NCBI RefSeq assembly: GCF_015223065.1
Contig: NZ_JADFBY010000007.1
Span: 1-64,000, forward strand
DNA: 64,000 nucleotides
Source of the DNA: Mucilaginibacter sp. JRF
Lineage (GTDB): Bacteria > Bacteroidota > Bacteroidia > Sphingobacteriales > Sphingobacteriaceae
Direction of reading: 5' to 3'
A program made the position numbers and the translations under genes. This document shows, one piece after another, positions 1 through 8,684 of this stretch. Under the pieces are notes generated by a model, which was given only the letters and a program-made list of their open reading frames with translations, did not search any database and was not told the DNA's origin. Position 1 is the first letter of the stretch; each line of letters begins with the position of its first letter.

Positions 1-104
1 CTAAACACTAATCTCCAATCTCCGGTTACTGACTACCAATCTCTAACCACCAACCTCTATTATCCCAAAACTCACTATATTGCCTCCGTTTAAACCTTAG
101 CAAT
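1..104. other. Intergenic, low-complexity CT/AA-rich sequence
   Basis: No gene is seen. The first 60 bases are a degenerate run of short units such as AATCTCC, CCAATCTC and ACCACCAACC, which looks like simple-sequence filler between genes. It is not regular enough to be called a true tandem repeat. The following gene starts at the ATG at 105. Confidence 0.4.
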
Positions 105-734
105 ATGAATGCAGCCGGAACTGCACTTTGGGATAACATCCGTCAATTTCAATTTGATGATGCCGGTGTATCTTTTAAATTCTCTGATCGCCTGGCACGA
201 GAGAATGGTTGGTCAGTACAATACACGCATCGTGTTATAACCGAATACCGGAAGTTCATTTTTCTTTGCTGCGTATCTACCGATGGTGTTACACCTTCTG
301 ACCCGGTTGACCAAGCCTGGCATCTGCATTTAACTTATACACGCTCGTATTGGATAGATCTGTGTCAAAATACACTCGATAAGCAGATACACCATAATCC
401 TACAAAAGGAGGAAGTAATGAAGCCAATAAGTTTAAAAAGTATTACCAGTCATCAAATTATCTGTATAAACAATATTTCGGTACAGAACCACCGGCTGAT
501 ATATGGCATACCAGCAAGCAACGCTTTACCGAGATTAATTACCAACGTGTCAATTTAAGTAGGTATTGGCTGATCAGGAAACCGCGTGCATCAATGCAAA
601 GCATTGTGGCGACGTTGTCGATGATATCCGTTGTGATATTTGTACAAGCCTCAGAACTGACCATTATACCAGTTATACTCTTGCTGGTAGTGCTTTGTGC
701 CTTCGCTACATATTTTAACCGTAGCCGACGATAA
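105..734 (+). CDS. Glycine-rich-domain (GRDP/TIGR04222-like) membrane protein, N-terminal part of a frameshifted gene
   Basis: The first ~140 residues resemble the GRDP-like domain found in bacterial proteins that end in a Cys/Gly-rich tail. The clearest marker is PVDQAWHLHLTYTRSYW (about residues 67-83), which matches the family's D..WH.HL signature. Two hydrophobic stretches follow at about residues 165-203, so the product would sit in the membrane. It stops at 734 with FNRSRR, straight after the last helix. The family normally continues into a Gly/Cys/Ser tail, and exactly such a tail is open in the +1 frame (697-903). I therefore read this as the front of one gene broken by a frameshift. 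Function is unknown. The start is the only good ATG at the head of the frame. A genuine shorter protein is possible but less likely. Confidence 0.7.
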   Translation: MNAAGTALWDNIRQFQFDDAGVSFKFSDRLARENGWSVQYTHRVITEYRKFIFLCCVSTDGVTPSDPVDQAWHLHLTYTRSYWIDLCQNTLDKQIHHNPTKGGSNEANKFKKYYQSSNYLYKQYFGTEPPADIWHTSKQRFTEINYQRVNLSRYWLIRKPRASMQSIVATLSMISVVIFVQASELTIIPVILLLVVLCAFATYFNRSRR

Positions 735-903
735 AAATAAGAAAGGCGATAACGGTAGCGGCTGCTCATCCGGTTGCGGTGGCGAGGGTACCGGGGTTTG
801 GGACTTTAGCCACAATAACTCCGATAGCTCACATCATGCGGGCGATAGTGGTTGTAGCAGCGGTTGCTCAAGTTCGGGATGTAGCGGTTGCGGTGGCGAC
901 TAA
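697..903 (+). pseudogene. Detached Cys/Gly/Ser-rich tail of the preceding gene (+1 frame)
   Basis: This frame encodes DDKNKKGDNGSGCSSGCGG and ends in repeated GCSS/SGCSGCGGD. Low-complexity Cys-Gly-Ser tails of this kind close GRDP/TIGR04222-like proteins of Bacteroidota. It has no plausible start of its own: the first start codon is a GTG lying inside the last helix of the upstream frame. The simplest reading is that frame 0 (from 105) should join this frame between about 712 and 731. A sequencing error, a real one-base lesion or a recoding event would all look the same here. Confidence 0.55.
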
Positions 904-904
904 A

Positions 905-2077
905 TTATGCCACTTGCATTGGCCGGGCACGTTTTGCCGATTTGGGTTTGGTAGCTTTCTTGCGCCTGCCCCACCAAATAATGAAACCCGTTATCGGCAT
1001 GCTGGCACATATCAGGCTGCCAAAAAATGCGGCTATCTTACCTGCAAGTCCTGCAATCGCGCCTACATGTATATCATAATTCATACGGGCTATTTTATCG
1101 GCCATGCTGGCTTTTGACAACCGGCCATACACATGTTTAACCGGAATCTCCTTAAGCGTATACTGATCGTAAAAACGATAGTCAGCCTGCCAATAGGTGG
1201 ATGGATCAGGGTTTACCGCTACTTCAATGGCTGCTTTATTGTTTTCAGGAAAATGCACATCCATGCTGCCCTTAAAGTTTTTCAGGGTATCATTGGTGCG
1301 TGCCCAAAGTACATCAACGGCCGGGGCGTTCTTGTCTTTTAAATGTATTTTGGTAGTATCAGATACCGACTCGGTAAACTGAACCTGCGATTTACCGCCT
1401 GATGTAACCCAATACACCGATTTGGCAAACCATTGAAAGCCCCATACCAAACCTGTAATGGCAATAAAAATGATCACCCAGGTCATGTAAAAGCCCAGTA
1501 CGTTGTGAAGATCATAATTGACACGGCGCCATTTGGCATTCCACCTTATGCTGAAACGTTGCTTGGTTGCGGCCTTATTTTTAGGCCACCAAAGTACAAT
1601 GCCCGATATCAGCAGGAACAAGAACATCAAGGTACCTGTAGCCACTATAGGCTGACCAATATTTGGCGGCAGCCATAAGTAAAAGTGCCCGTCGATCACT
1701 ATCCGGAAAAAATCCTGGTTCATATCTTTCACTTTAAGCACCTCGCCGGTATACGGGTTCATGAAAACAATGAGGTAGTATGATGGCTCGTAACCATAAT
1801 AAACGGCCATAGCAGCTTTGCCCGGCTCGTAATTAATGCTGTGCGGCTCTTTGCCCGGGTATTGCTTATTGGCTATCTCCCGTAGCTTTGAGGGGGGGAG
1901 TACAGGTTTGTTTTGTACGGCGGCGAAGCGGTAAGGCTGGGTTACATTCTCTATCTCACGCTCAAAAGCGAGTATACAGCCGGTAATACCCAAAAAACAA
2001 ACCAAAAGGCCCGACGCAAGGCCGAGCCAAAGGTGAAGTTTTCCGATCCAGTATTTTAAGTTCTTCTTAGCTGCCAT
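905..2077 (-). CDS. PepSY-associated TM protein (PepSY domain, iron-uptake type)
   Basis: The 390-residue product is an inner-membrane protein of the PepSY_TM family (PF03929). Seen in sequence are an N-terminal amphipathic KKNLKYWIGKLHLWLGLASG entering the first helix, a periplasmic stretch with the PepSY-like block containing YTGEVLKV, a second helix near FLFLLISGIVLWWP, then helices near WVIIFIAITGLVWGF and the C-terminal FFGSLICASMPITGFIIWW. The family is commonly encoded next to TonB-dependent siderophore receptors and is thought to act in ferric-chelate reduction or transport. Here its upstream partners are a GLPGLI protein and a barrel protein. I chose the Met at residue 8 of the open frame because the preceding residues are unlike the family's start. 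The exact substrate cannot be read from sequence. Confidence 0.8.
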   Translation of the reverse strand: MAAKKNLKYWIGKLHLWLGLASGLLVCFLGITGCILAFEREIENVTQPYRFAAVQNKPVLPPSKLREIANKQYPGKEPHSINYEPGKAAMAVYYGYEPSYYLIVFMNPYTGEVLKVKDMNQDFFRIVIDGHFYLWLPPNIGQPIVATGTLMFLFLLISGIVLWWPKNKAATKQRFSIRWNAKWRRVNYDLHNVLGFYMTWVIIFIAITGLVWGFQWFAKSVYWVTSGGKSQVQFTESVSDTTKIHLKDKNAPAVDVLWARTNDTLKNFKGSMDVHFPENNKAAIEVAVNPDPSTYWQADYRFYDQYTLKEIPVKHVYGRLSKASMADKIARMNYDIHVGAIAGLAGKIAAFFGSLICASMPITGFIIWWGRRKKATKPKSAKRARPMQVA

Positions 2078-2143
2078 TACAATACAATTGAACGACAAAA
2101 ATGCGAAAAATAACTTATTAAGATTGAGTATAAATAAAAATAC

Positions 2144-2926
2144 TTAAAGCATTACAGCTTTTAATACCCCTTGCGCGTATTCGCCCCAATCTTTCATGGC
2201 ACCTTTAACGGTATTTACAAATGTTTTACGGTCTACCGATTTACCTTTAGCGGGGGCGTTTAATGATGCTGCCGGTATGCTGGTATCAGTAACCTTGGTA
2301 GCGAACCAGGTGATGTTGTCGTGCGGTAAGGCTACACCTAATATCATACCCGGCAAACCACTGAATGATTCCGGACCACCCGAAACGGCTATCTCATCGG
2401 TATAAAAGGCAACCACGTATATCGAATCCATTATAACGGCATTGGCACGGCGGCATTCAAAACCGGCTATGTTGCGGGTTTCGTTGGTTATTTTCCATTT
2501 TATCTGGCGGGTGCTGTCTTTCACTAAAAAGGTTTCTTCAAATACCTTTTTTTGCGATATGGTTTTGCTCGCGCTCAAATCAGTAAACACGGTATTGTTT
2601 TGGCCAACAATAGCGCGGTTACCCCAGTATTGCGGGTTGTTTTCCTCGGGTATGGGGGTGAACAAGGTTTTATTATCGCCAAAGGTTAAAGTGCTTTTTA
2701 GCTTTTTAAACTGCGGGTTATTTCTCTTGTAAGCGTCATACACGTTGGCCATGTATGTTTCATTATCCTTGTTGATCTCCTTACGCAATAGGGCATACAT
2801 ATTGGCTGATTTTTCGAACTCAACAGTGCCCGATGTAGTAAAGTGCTTGTTTTGCGCGTATATATTACCCACGCTTAATAGCGCGAGTACAAACAATGCT
2901 GTTAGGTTTTTGAATACTTTTTTCAT
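2144..2926 (-). CDS. GLPGLI family protein
   Basis: The 260-residue secreted protein has a signal peptide of the MKKVFKNLTALFVLALL type ending near NIYAQ. The name-giving motif appears as SGLPGMILGVALPHDNITW, followed by a sequence typical of family TIGR01200. Such proteins are found in Bacteroidota, nearly always beside a large outer-membrane barrel with a carboxypeptidase-regulatory-like N-terminus, exactly as here (7-base gap to the upstream gene). Biochemical function is unknown, and the pairing suggests a periplasmic helper of the barrel. The start was moved to the internal Met before KKVFKN because it gives a clean signal peptide and falls just after the upstream stop. Confidence 0.88.
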   Translation of the reverse strand: MKKVFKNLTALFVLALLSVGNIYAQNKHFTTSGTVEFEKSANMYALLRKEINKDNETYMANVYDAYKRNNPQFKKLKSTLTFGDNKTLFTPIPEENNPQYWGNRAIVGQNNTVFTDLSASKTISQKKVFEETFLVKDSTRQIKWKITNETRNIAGFECRRANAVIMDSIYVVAFYTDEIAVSGGPESFSGLPGMILGVALPHDNITWFATKVTDTSIPAASLNAPAKGKSVDRKTFVNTVKGAMKDWGEYAQGVLKAVML

Positions 2927-2933
2927 TGTGATA

Positions 2934-5750
2934 TTAGTTTTTGGTAACGCCGCCGCCCATGTGGTTAAAATCATAACTAATTGAGAACATAAAGTACCTG
3001 CGTATAGTAGTATACGTGTTTTGATAGATCACGTTACTGTTAGCGCTACGGGTAAAGCCAGTGTTTTGGTTCAACAGGTCATTAGCTGATAATAATATTT
3101 TCAGATTGTCCTGTTTCATGAATGTTTTGGCGATTGAGGCATTCCACAGCGTACGGCGGAACGGATCGGCAAACGCTTGTGTTGCTGCCTGGTATTCATG
3201 TTCGATGTCTGATCCTATCTGTAACTTGAATGGCAGATACACATTAAAGCCACCCGATATATTATATCCTCTACCGTTGTTATTCAGGTTAGGTTGTAAT
3301 GATGATTCGTTGGTGTTGTACGACGGACGGAACTCAGCCCTGAAATCATACTTTTTAACCTTGTATTGCGATAATGATAAACCTGCCGAGTAAGAATATG
3401 CCTTGGTTTTGTTCTCCTCGTTATTAACCATATTGTAATAGGTGTTACCATTAATATTACCGTTTATACCCAGGTTAAAGCCCCAAAATATTTTACGATT
3501 GTAATAAAGGCCACCATAAAAGGTATTTGTTTTACGGTTTGACAGGTTGAACGATTGTATAGTGCTTCTACCGGTTAAGGTATCAGTAAAAACATTAGTA
3601 ACTATAGGGTTGGTAGTTAACGAGTATGAACCATAAACACTCATCCATTCATCAGCCAGTACTTTGTACGAGTTGGCGTTGAAGTTAAAGCGGTGCGTAA
3701 ATGATGGGTCAAGATCAGGGTTACCCAGGGTAATGTTCAATGGGTCGTTATTGATGCGGATAGGTTGTACCTGATCAATAGTAGGCTGTGTGGTGCTACC
3801 ATTGTATGATAATCTTAGCGATTTTTGCTGCGAGAAACGATACTGCCAGGTAGCCTGCGGAAACCAGTTGGTAAAGTTTCTGTCGAACCGCATGTTGTTT
3901 ATGCGATTAACCTGCTGAAAGTTTACAATAGCCGCGCGGGTACCAAAGTTAAGCGTGGTTTTACCCTTTTTATAGTTGAACATAGCACCGGCCTGGTTTG
4001 ATAGCTGGTTCAGTTTAAAGTCACTACTTAGCGAGTCAACCTGACGGTTGTAAGCGCCGTTGGCAAGCGTACGTTCAAAGGTGCGCCTGTCGGCAGTGGC
4101 ATTGTTAATGTTTACGCCGTAGTTCAGTACAACCGAAAAATCTTTAGTGAAGGGCTCGGTGTAGGTAATGTTTGAATTCAATAACACACTTTGCAGATCG
4201 TTCACCTTGTACTGATCAATGTTGGTGGTGCTGTCAAGCTGTCCTGTCCTGTCATAATACCTGATGGTTGATTGCAGGAAACCGTCGGCATTATTGCGGG
4301 TTACCGATGGGGCAATGTTTACCGAGAAGGTACGGCCCTTTTTCTTTAACTTTTTATTGTAGAAGATAGATGCGTTAAACAGCTTTTGGTTGCCATCAGT
4401 GGTTAGCTCGCGTACGTTATCATTCTGCAAGGTATCATTACGGCGACCAACCGAGTTATATCTTTGGCGGGTATCGCTTTCTTTTAAGGTACCGCCAAAA
4501 GTTAATTTTAGGTTTGATGTAGTATCAATCTTCAGGTTATAGCTACCATCCAGTTTTTGCCTGAACAGGTAATTATCAAAAGTTTGATCAGATATGGTGC
4601 TTTGGCTAAGGGTTGATGATATGTTGTTGATATTGTTTGAATTGCTTGTACCCGCAACCTCTATCGAACCTATCTTGTAATTACCGTTTATTGACTCCTT
4701 GTCCTCGTTCCACTTATTATCGTAATGCACACCACCGGTGCGGGCTGTTGGCAAACCCTGCCCGCTGTAACGGCCGTCAAACGAATCCAGATCATCGCCG
4801 CCACCGCTAAAGAAAATGGATACACTACCATCATCGCCATAGGTAACATTGTCTGATCCGCCGCCGTATTTATCATTATCGCCCCAGCCCAAACCGGTTT
4901 TGCCGGTATTGCTCAGGGTGCCATAGGCCGAAAATTTTTGTTTATTCTTAAAGGTGTTGAACATCAATTCGCCCTGATAAAAATCGCGCGTACCGGCTGC
5001 TGCTGAAGCCTTACCGAACGATCCGCTTTTCTTATCCTCCTTTAGTTTGATGTTCAGCGTTTTGGTTTTTTGCCCGTCATCAATACCGGTAAAGGTAGCC
5101 TGATCACTCTTTTTGTCGTATAGCTGCACTTTGTCAACCATATCGGCACGCAGGTTTTTGGTTACCAGGGTAGGGTCGTCACCAAAAAACTCCTCGCCAT
5201 CAACCAATACCTTGCTTACGGTTTCGCCCTGGGCGGTTATCTTTCCATCCTTATCAACCTGTATACCCTGTAATTGCTTTAACAGGTCCTCCACCTTGGC
5301 GTTGGGTTGTATATTGTAGGTTTTGGCATCATACTCGGTGGTATCGCCCTTTATCTTGATCTGCGCGGCGGTACCTTTTACCATTACCTCCTGCAACAAA
5401 CGCGATTTGAGGCTGAGCTTAACCGTGTTAAAATTGTACTCGGTTTTTGCGCCTTCCAGTTTAAATTGCTCCACATAATCGGCATAATCAGGGTAGGCTA
5501 CCAATAGTATATAATTGCCTGCCGCCAGCTTTGGGAAATTGAACGAGCCATTTTTTTCGGCACGAGTGTACGCAACCAATATAGAATCTTTGGCTTGCAG
5601 TATGCTTACTGACGCGTTTTCGAGCTTTACGTTGGATGCTGTATCGGCAACAATACCCTTTGCCGTGTAATTGGTGGTGGGTGGTGTTTGTGCTAACACC
5701 GACAGGCTGCTTATCAGTAACATAACAAGTGCCGTAAACGTGTATTTCAT
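2934..5750 (-). CDS. Outer membrane beta-barrel protein with carboxypeptidase-regulatory-like domain
   Basis: The 938-residue precursor has a signal peptide (MKYTFTALVMLLISSLSVLAQ). A CarboxypepD_reg-like beta-sandwich follows at about residues 30-115 (KGIVADTASNVKLENASVSI). Next is a plug-like segment at about 130-230 (EDLLKQLQGIQVDKDG, VLVDGEEFFGDDP), then a long C-terminal barrel of alternating aromatic/polar strands (OMP_b-brl_3 type). The family resembles TonB-dependent receptors but lacks an obvious TonB box. It is first in a minus-strand set with the GLPGLI and PepSY proteins, which suggests uptake or processing of a peptide or metal-chelate substrate. The substrate is not known. The ATG at 5750 gives the signal peptide directly. 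Confidence 0.85.
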   Translation of the reverse strand: MKYTFTALVMLLISSLSVLAQTPPTTNYTAKGIVADTASNVKLENASVSILQAKDSILVAYTRAEKNGSFNFPKLAAGNYILLVAYPDYADYVEQFKLEGAKTEYNFNTVKLSLKSRLLQEVMVKGTAAQIKIKGDTTEYDAKTYNIQPNAKVEDLLKQLQGIQVDKDGKITAQGETVSKVLVDGEEFFGDDPTLVTKNLRADMVDKVQLYDKKSDQATFTGIDDGQKTKTLNIKLKEDKKSGSFGKASAAAGTRDFYQGELMFNTFKNKQKFSAYGTLSNTGKTGLGWGDNDKYGGGSDNVTYGDDGSVSIFFSGGGDDLDSFDGRYSGQGLPTARTGGVHYDNKWNEDKESINGNYKIGSIEVAGTSNSNNINNISSTLSQSTISDQTFDNYLFRQKLDGSYNLKIDTTSNLKLTFGGTLKESDTRQRYNSVGRRNDTLQNDNVRELTTDGNQKLFNASIFYNKKLKKKGRTFSVNIAPSVTRNNADGFLQSTIRYYDRTGQLDSTTNIDQYKVNDLQSVLLNSNITYTEPFTKDFSVVLNYGVNINNATADRRTFERTLANGAYNRQVDSLSSDFKLNQLSNQAGAMFNYKKGKTTLNFGTRAAIVNFQQVNRINNMRFDRNFTNWFPQATWQYRFSQQKSLRLSYNGSTTQPTIDQVQPIRINNDPLNITLGNPDLDPSFTHRFNFNANSYKVLADEWMSVYGSYSLTTNPIVTNVFTDTLTGRSTIQSFNLSNRKTNTFYGGLYYNRKIFWGFNLGINGNINGNTYYNMVNNEENKTKAYSYSAGLSLSQYKVKKYDFRAEFRPSYNTNESSLQPNLNNNGRGYNISGGFNVYLPFKLQIGSDIEHEYQAATQAFADPFRRTLWNASIAKTFMKQDNLKILLSANDLLNQNTGFTRSANSNVIYQNTYTTIRRYFMFSISYDFNHMGGGVTKN

Positions 5751-6129
5751 ATAAAGAGTATAGGTTGAAGCAATGATAACTAAATTTTTAGGTAATAAAA
5801 ATGCCGATGAAGGCTATTAACTTATTTTAACACTTTTTAACAGTATTGTTACAGCAATAGCTGTCGATAAGACAGTACTGCCGAGGCATGTGTTACAACA
5901 TCAATAAAATAAAGATAAAATTGCCATGCAAACCGCTTGTGTTCTGCATGTTAAAAAATTAGTTAAAAATAAGCTTTGGCGTTTATTAATGCGGTTTTGT
6001 TTAAATGCTGATGAATTTTGAAACGCTATCCTGTTTATTATCAATAGTAAAAAATTTGATAATACCTTTTAGCAAAATCAAAAAGCCATATATTAGGGGC
6101 TTTGGAAAAACCCATATCAAACGAACCCA
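5751..6129. other. Divergent intergenic region between barrel gene and GH92 gene
   Basis: About 380 bases of AT-rich sequence with no supportable ORF separate two divergently transcribed genes, so promoters for both should lie here. An imperfect inverted repeat (CAGTATTGT and ACAGTACTG, one mismatch) is present around 5850-5885. I could not assign a convincing -33/-7 pair. Confidence 0.4.
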
Positions 6130-8409
6130 ATGAAAAAATTATTAACTATTACTTTTTTATTGACCATCTTCTTCAGGTCGTACGGACAGCAAGCTGATCT
6201 GGCCGCCCTGGTGAACCCGCTGATGGGTACCGATTCGCAGTACGATCTGTCGAACGGTAATACCTATCCGGCAGTAGCAGTGCCCTGGGGCATGAACTTT
6301 TGGTCGGCACAAACCGGTAAAATGGGCGACGGGTGGATGTACACCTACGATGCGCACAAGATACGCGGCTTTAAACAAACTCACCAGCCATCACCGTGGA
6401 TGAATGACTACGGTCAGTTCGCCATAATGCCGGTAGTAGGCACAGGCAAGGTAAACCAGGATGCAAGGGCCAGCTGGTTCTCGCATAAAGCAGAGGTTAC
6501 CAAACCATACTACTACAGCGTTTACCTGGCCGACCATGATGTTACCACCGAGATAACCCCAACCGAACGCGCGGCGCAATTCCGTTTCACTTACCCTAAG
6601 AGTGATGAGTCGTTCATTGTTATTGACGCGCTGGATCGTGGTTCATACATCAAAGTATATCCTGAGCAAAAAAAGATAGTTGGTTACTCAACCAAATTTG
6701 CCCGTGGCCCGCTTAAAAACTTCAAAAACTTTTTTGTTATTTATGTAGATAAGCCGATCACGGTTGCTAAAACTTATAAAGATAGCGTTGAGAACAGCGG
6801 CCTTGAGGTTGACGATAAGCATGCTTTAGCCGTTATTGGTTTCAAAACCGTAAAAGGCGAAAAAGTAAACCTGCGCGTAGCTTCATCATTTGTAAGTATT
6901 GAGCAAGCTGACCTCAACCTTAAGCGCGAGCTTGCAGGCGACAGCTTTGATCAAACTAAAGAAAAAGCACACACCATCTGGAACAAAACCCTTGGCCGTT
7001 TAACGGTTGAAGGTGGTACCGACGAGCAGCAACGTACTTTTTACTCATGCTTATACCGCATGTTGTTCTTCCCGAACAAACTGTACGAGATAGATGCTAA
7101 CAACAAAATTGTACACTACAGCCCTTACACCGGCAAAACTGAGCCTGGTTACAAATTCGCGGGTACCGGTTTCTGGGATACCTTCAGGGCGTTGTATCCA
7201 TTCCTGAACCTGGTATATCCATCTATCAACAAGGAGATGCAACAAGGCCTGATCAGCGATTACAAAGAAGGTGGCTGGTTGCCTGAGTGGTCAAGCCCGG
7301 GTTATGCCGATATCATGATCGGTAACAACTCAGCCTCGGTAGTAGCTGATGCTTATATTAAAGGTGGCCGTGGTTACGATATCAACACCCTTTGGGAAGC
7401 CGTGATACATGGCGCTAATAACGAGGATGCCAAGAATTCATCTATCGGCCGTCGTGGTGTTAAATATTATAACGACTTAGGTTATGTACCTTACGATGTT
7501 AAGATAAACGAGAATGCTGCCCGTACCCTGGAGTATGCTTATGATGACTTTGCCATTTACAACCTGGGTAAAACATTAGGTAAGCCGGAATCAGAGATCG
7601 CTATCTACAAAAAGCGCAGCCGTAACTACCGTAACCTGTTCGATAAATCAACAGGCTTTATGCGCGGTAAAAACCAGGATGGTACTTTTGCTTCGCCATT
7701 CAGCCCGCTTAAATGGGGTGATGCCTTTACCGAAGGTAACAGCTGGCACTATACCTGGAGCGTTTTCCACGATATTAAAGGTTTGATCAATCTGTATGGC
7801 GGTAACAAACAATTCGCTAACAAGCTTGATTCGGTATTCATCATGCCTCCGGTATTTGATGATAGCTACTACGGTGGCGTTATTCACGAGATACGTGAGA
7901 TGCAAATTGTTAACATGGGCCAGTACGCTCACGGTAACCAGCCTATACAACACATGACCTATCTGTACAACTACGCTGCCGAACCTTGGAAAAGCCAGTA
8001 CCACGTACGTGAGGTAATGGACAAACTATACAAACCAACTCCTGATGGTTACTGCGGGGACGAGGATAACGGCCAAACATCAGCATGGTATGTATTCTCG
8101 GCAATGGGTTTCTACCCGGTATGCCCTGCGGTTGATCAGTATGTTATCGGTTCGCCATTGTTCAAAAAAGTTACCTTGAAGCTGGAGAACGGTAAAACCG
8201 TTACCATCAACGCGGCTAACAACAGCAAGGCAACCCGCTATGTTAACAGCGTTACTGTTGATGGCAAGCCATACACGCATAACTGGTTAAGCCACTCGGC
8301 TATGCAAAAAGGCGGTGTTATTAACTTTAACATGTCGGCACAGCCAAATAAAACAAGGGGTACAGGCGCGGCAGATGCACCGTATTCATTGTCAGATAAT
8401 GAGAAATAA
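6130..8409 (+). CDS. GH92 family alpha-mannosidase, secreted
   Basis: The 759-residue protein has a signal peptide (MKKLLTITFLLTIFFRSYGQ) and spans a full GH92 enzyme. It begins LVNPLMGTDSQYDLSNGNTYPAVAVPWGM, cited here only for its NP-MGTD and GNTYPA elements. The (alpha/alpha)6 part carries EGNSWHYTW with Glu535 at the position used as general acid in characterised GH92 enzymes. GDEDNGQTSAW supplies Asp644 and Asp646, the usual base region. GH92 enzymes are Ca2+-dependent exo-alpha-mannosidases, often alpha-1,2 or alpha-1,3, that trim mannan or N-glycan ends. Linkage specificity cannot be told from sequence. The downstream GH125 and GH76 genes make yeast-type alpha-mannan the likely target. 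A strong hairpin terminator closes the gene. Confidence 0.92.
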   Translation: MKKLLTITFLLTIFFRSYGQQADLAALVNPLMGTDSQYDLSNGNTYPAVAVPWGMNFWSAQTGKMGDGWMYTYDAHKIRGFKQTHQPSPWMNDYGQFAIMPVVGTGKVNQDARASWFSHKAEVTKPYYYSVYLADHDVTTEITPTERAAQFRFTYPKSDESFIVIDALDRGSYIKVYPEQKKIVGYSTKFARGPLKNFKNFFVIYVDKPITVAKTYKDSVENSGLEVDDKHALAVIGFKTVKGEKVNLRVASSFVSIEQADLNLKRELAGDSFDQTKEKAHTIWNKTLGRLTVEGGTDEQQRTFYSCLYRMLFFPNKLYEIDANNKIVHYSPYTGKTEPGYKFAGTGFWDTFRALYPFLNLVYPSINKEMQQGLISDYKEGGWLPEWSSPGYADIMIGNNSASVVADAYIKGGRGYDINTLWEAVIHGANNEDAKNSSIGRRGVKYYNDLGYVPYDVKINENAARTLEYAYDDFAIYNLGKTLGKPESEIAIYKKRSRNYRNLFDKSTGFMRGKNQDGTFASPFSPLKWGDAFTEGNSWHYTWSVFHDIKGLINLYGGNKQFANKLDSVFIMPPVFDDSYYGGVIHEIREMQIVNMGQYAHGNQPIQHMTYLYNYAAEPWKSQYHVREVMDKLYKPTPDGYCGDEDNGQTSAWYVFSAMGFYPVCPAVDQYVIGSPLFKKVTLKLENGKTVTINAANNSKATRYVNSVTVDGKPYTHNWLSHSAMQKGGVINFNMSAQPNKTRGTGAADAPYSLSDNEK

Positions 8410-8425
8410 CCACTCAATATTGTAT

Positions 8426-8453
8426 AAAAAAGCCCCTGCAAAGGGGCTTTTTT
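8426..8453 (+). terminator. Rho-independent terminator after GH92 gene
   Basis: A 12-base perfect inverted repeat (AAAAAAGCCCCT / AGGGGCTTTTTT) with a GCAA loop ends in six Ts, starting 16 bases after the GH92 stop. The A-tract on the left side makes it potentially bidirectional. It separates GH92 transcription from the GH125-GH76 pair. Confidence 0.9.
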
Positions 8454-8589
8454 GTTTGCATTTAACTATGTATTTTCATTAGTTTTAGCCCGGCACAATT
8501 ATATCAGCCAATTAACAACCTGTTTCTGCAACTGTATTTTCTTCAAGCCGGCGGTTTCATAGCCCCGAAAAATGTTAACGGAGAAATAT

Positions 8590-8618
8590 TTAACAGCTTG
8601 CTAAAACGTTTATGTTAG
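8590..8618 (+). promoter_or_regulatory. Candidate Bacteroidota promoter for the GH125-GH76 pair
   Basis: TATGTTAG at 8611-8618 resembles the Bacteroidota -7 element TAnnTTTG with one change, the same TAnnTTAG form seen at other places in this window. The expected -33 position holds only a weak TTTA. It lies about 65 bases before the GH125 start and after the GH92 terminator. Confidence 0.35.
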
Positions 8619-8684
8619 CTGAAACTAAACAATACAAAATACAACTAACCGGGCCATAAGCCCGATATTGGAATAAATTAAACT

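Noticed and set aside
539..769. Opposite-strand ORFs over real genes, for example 539-769, 16328-16780 and 53036-53488
   Set aside because: They are shadows of well-supported genes in other frames, with no independent evidence.
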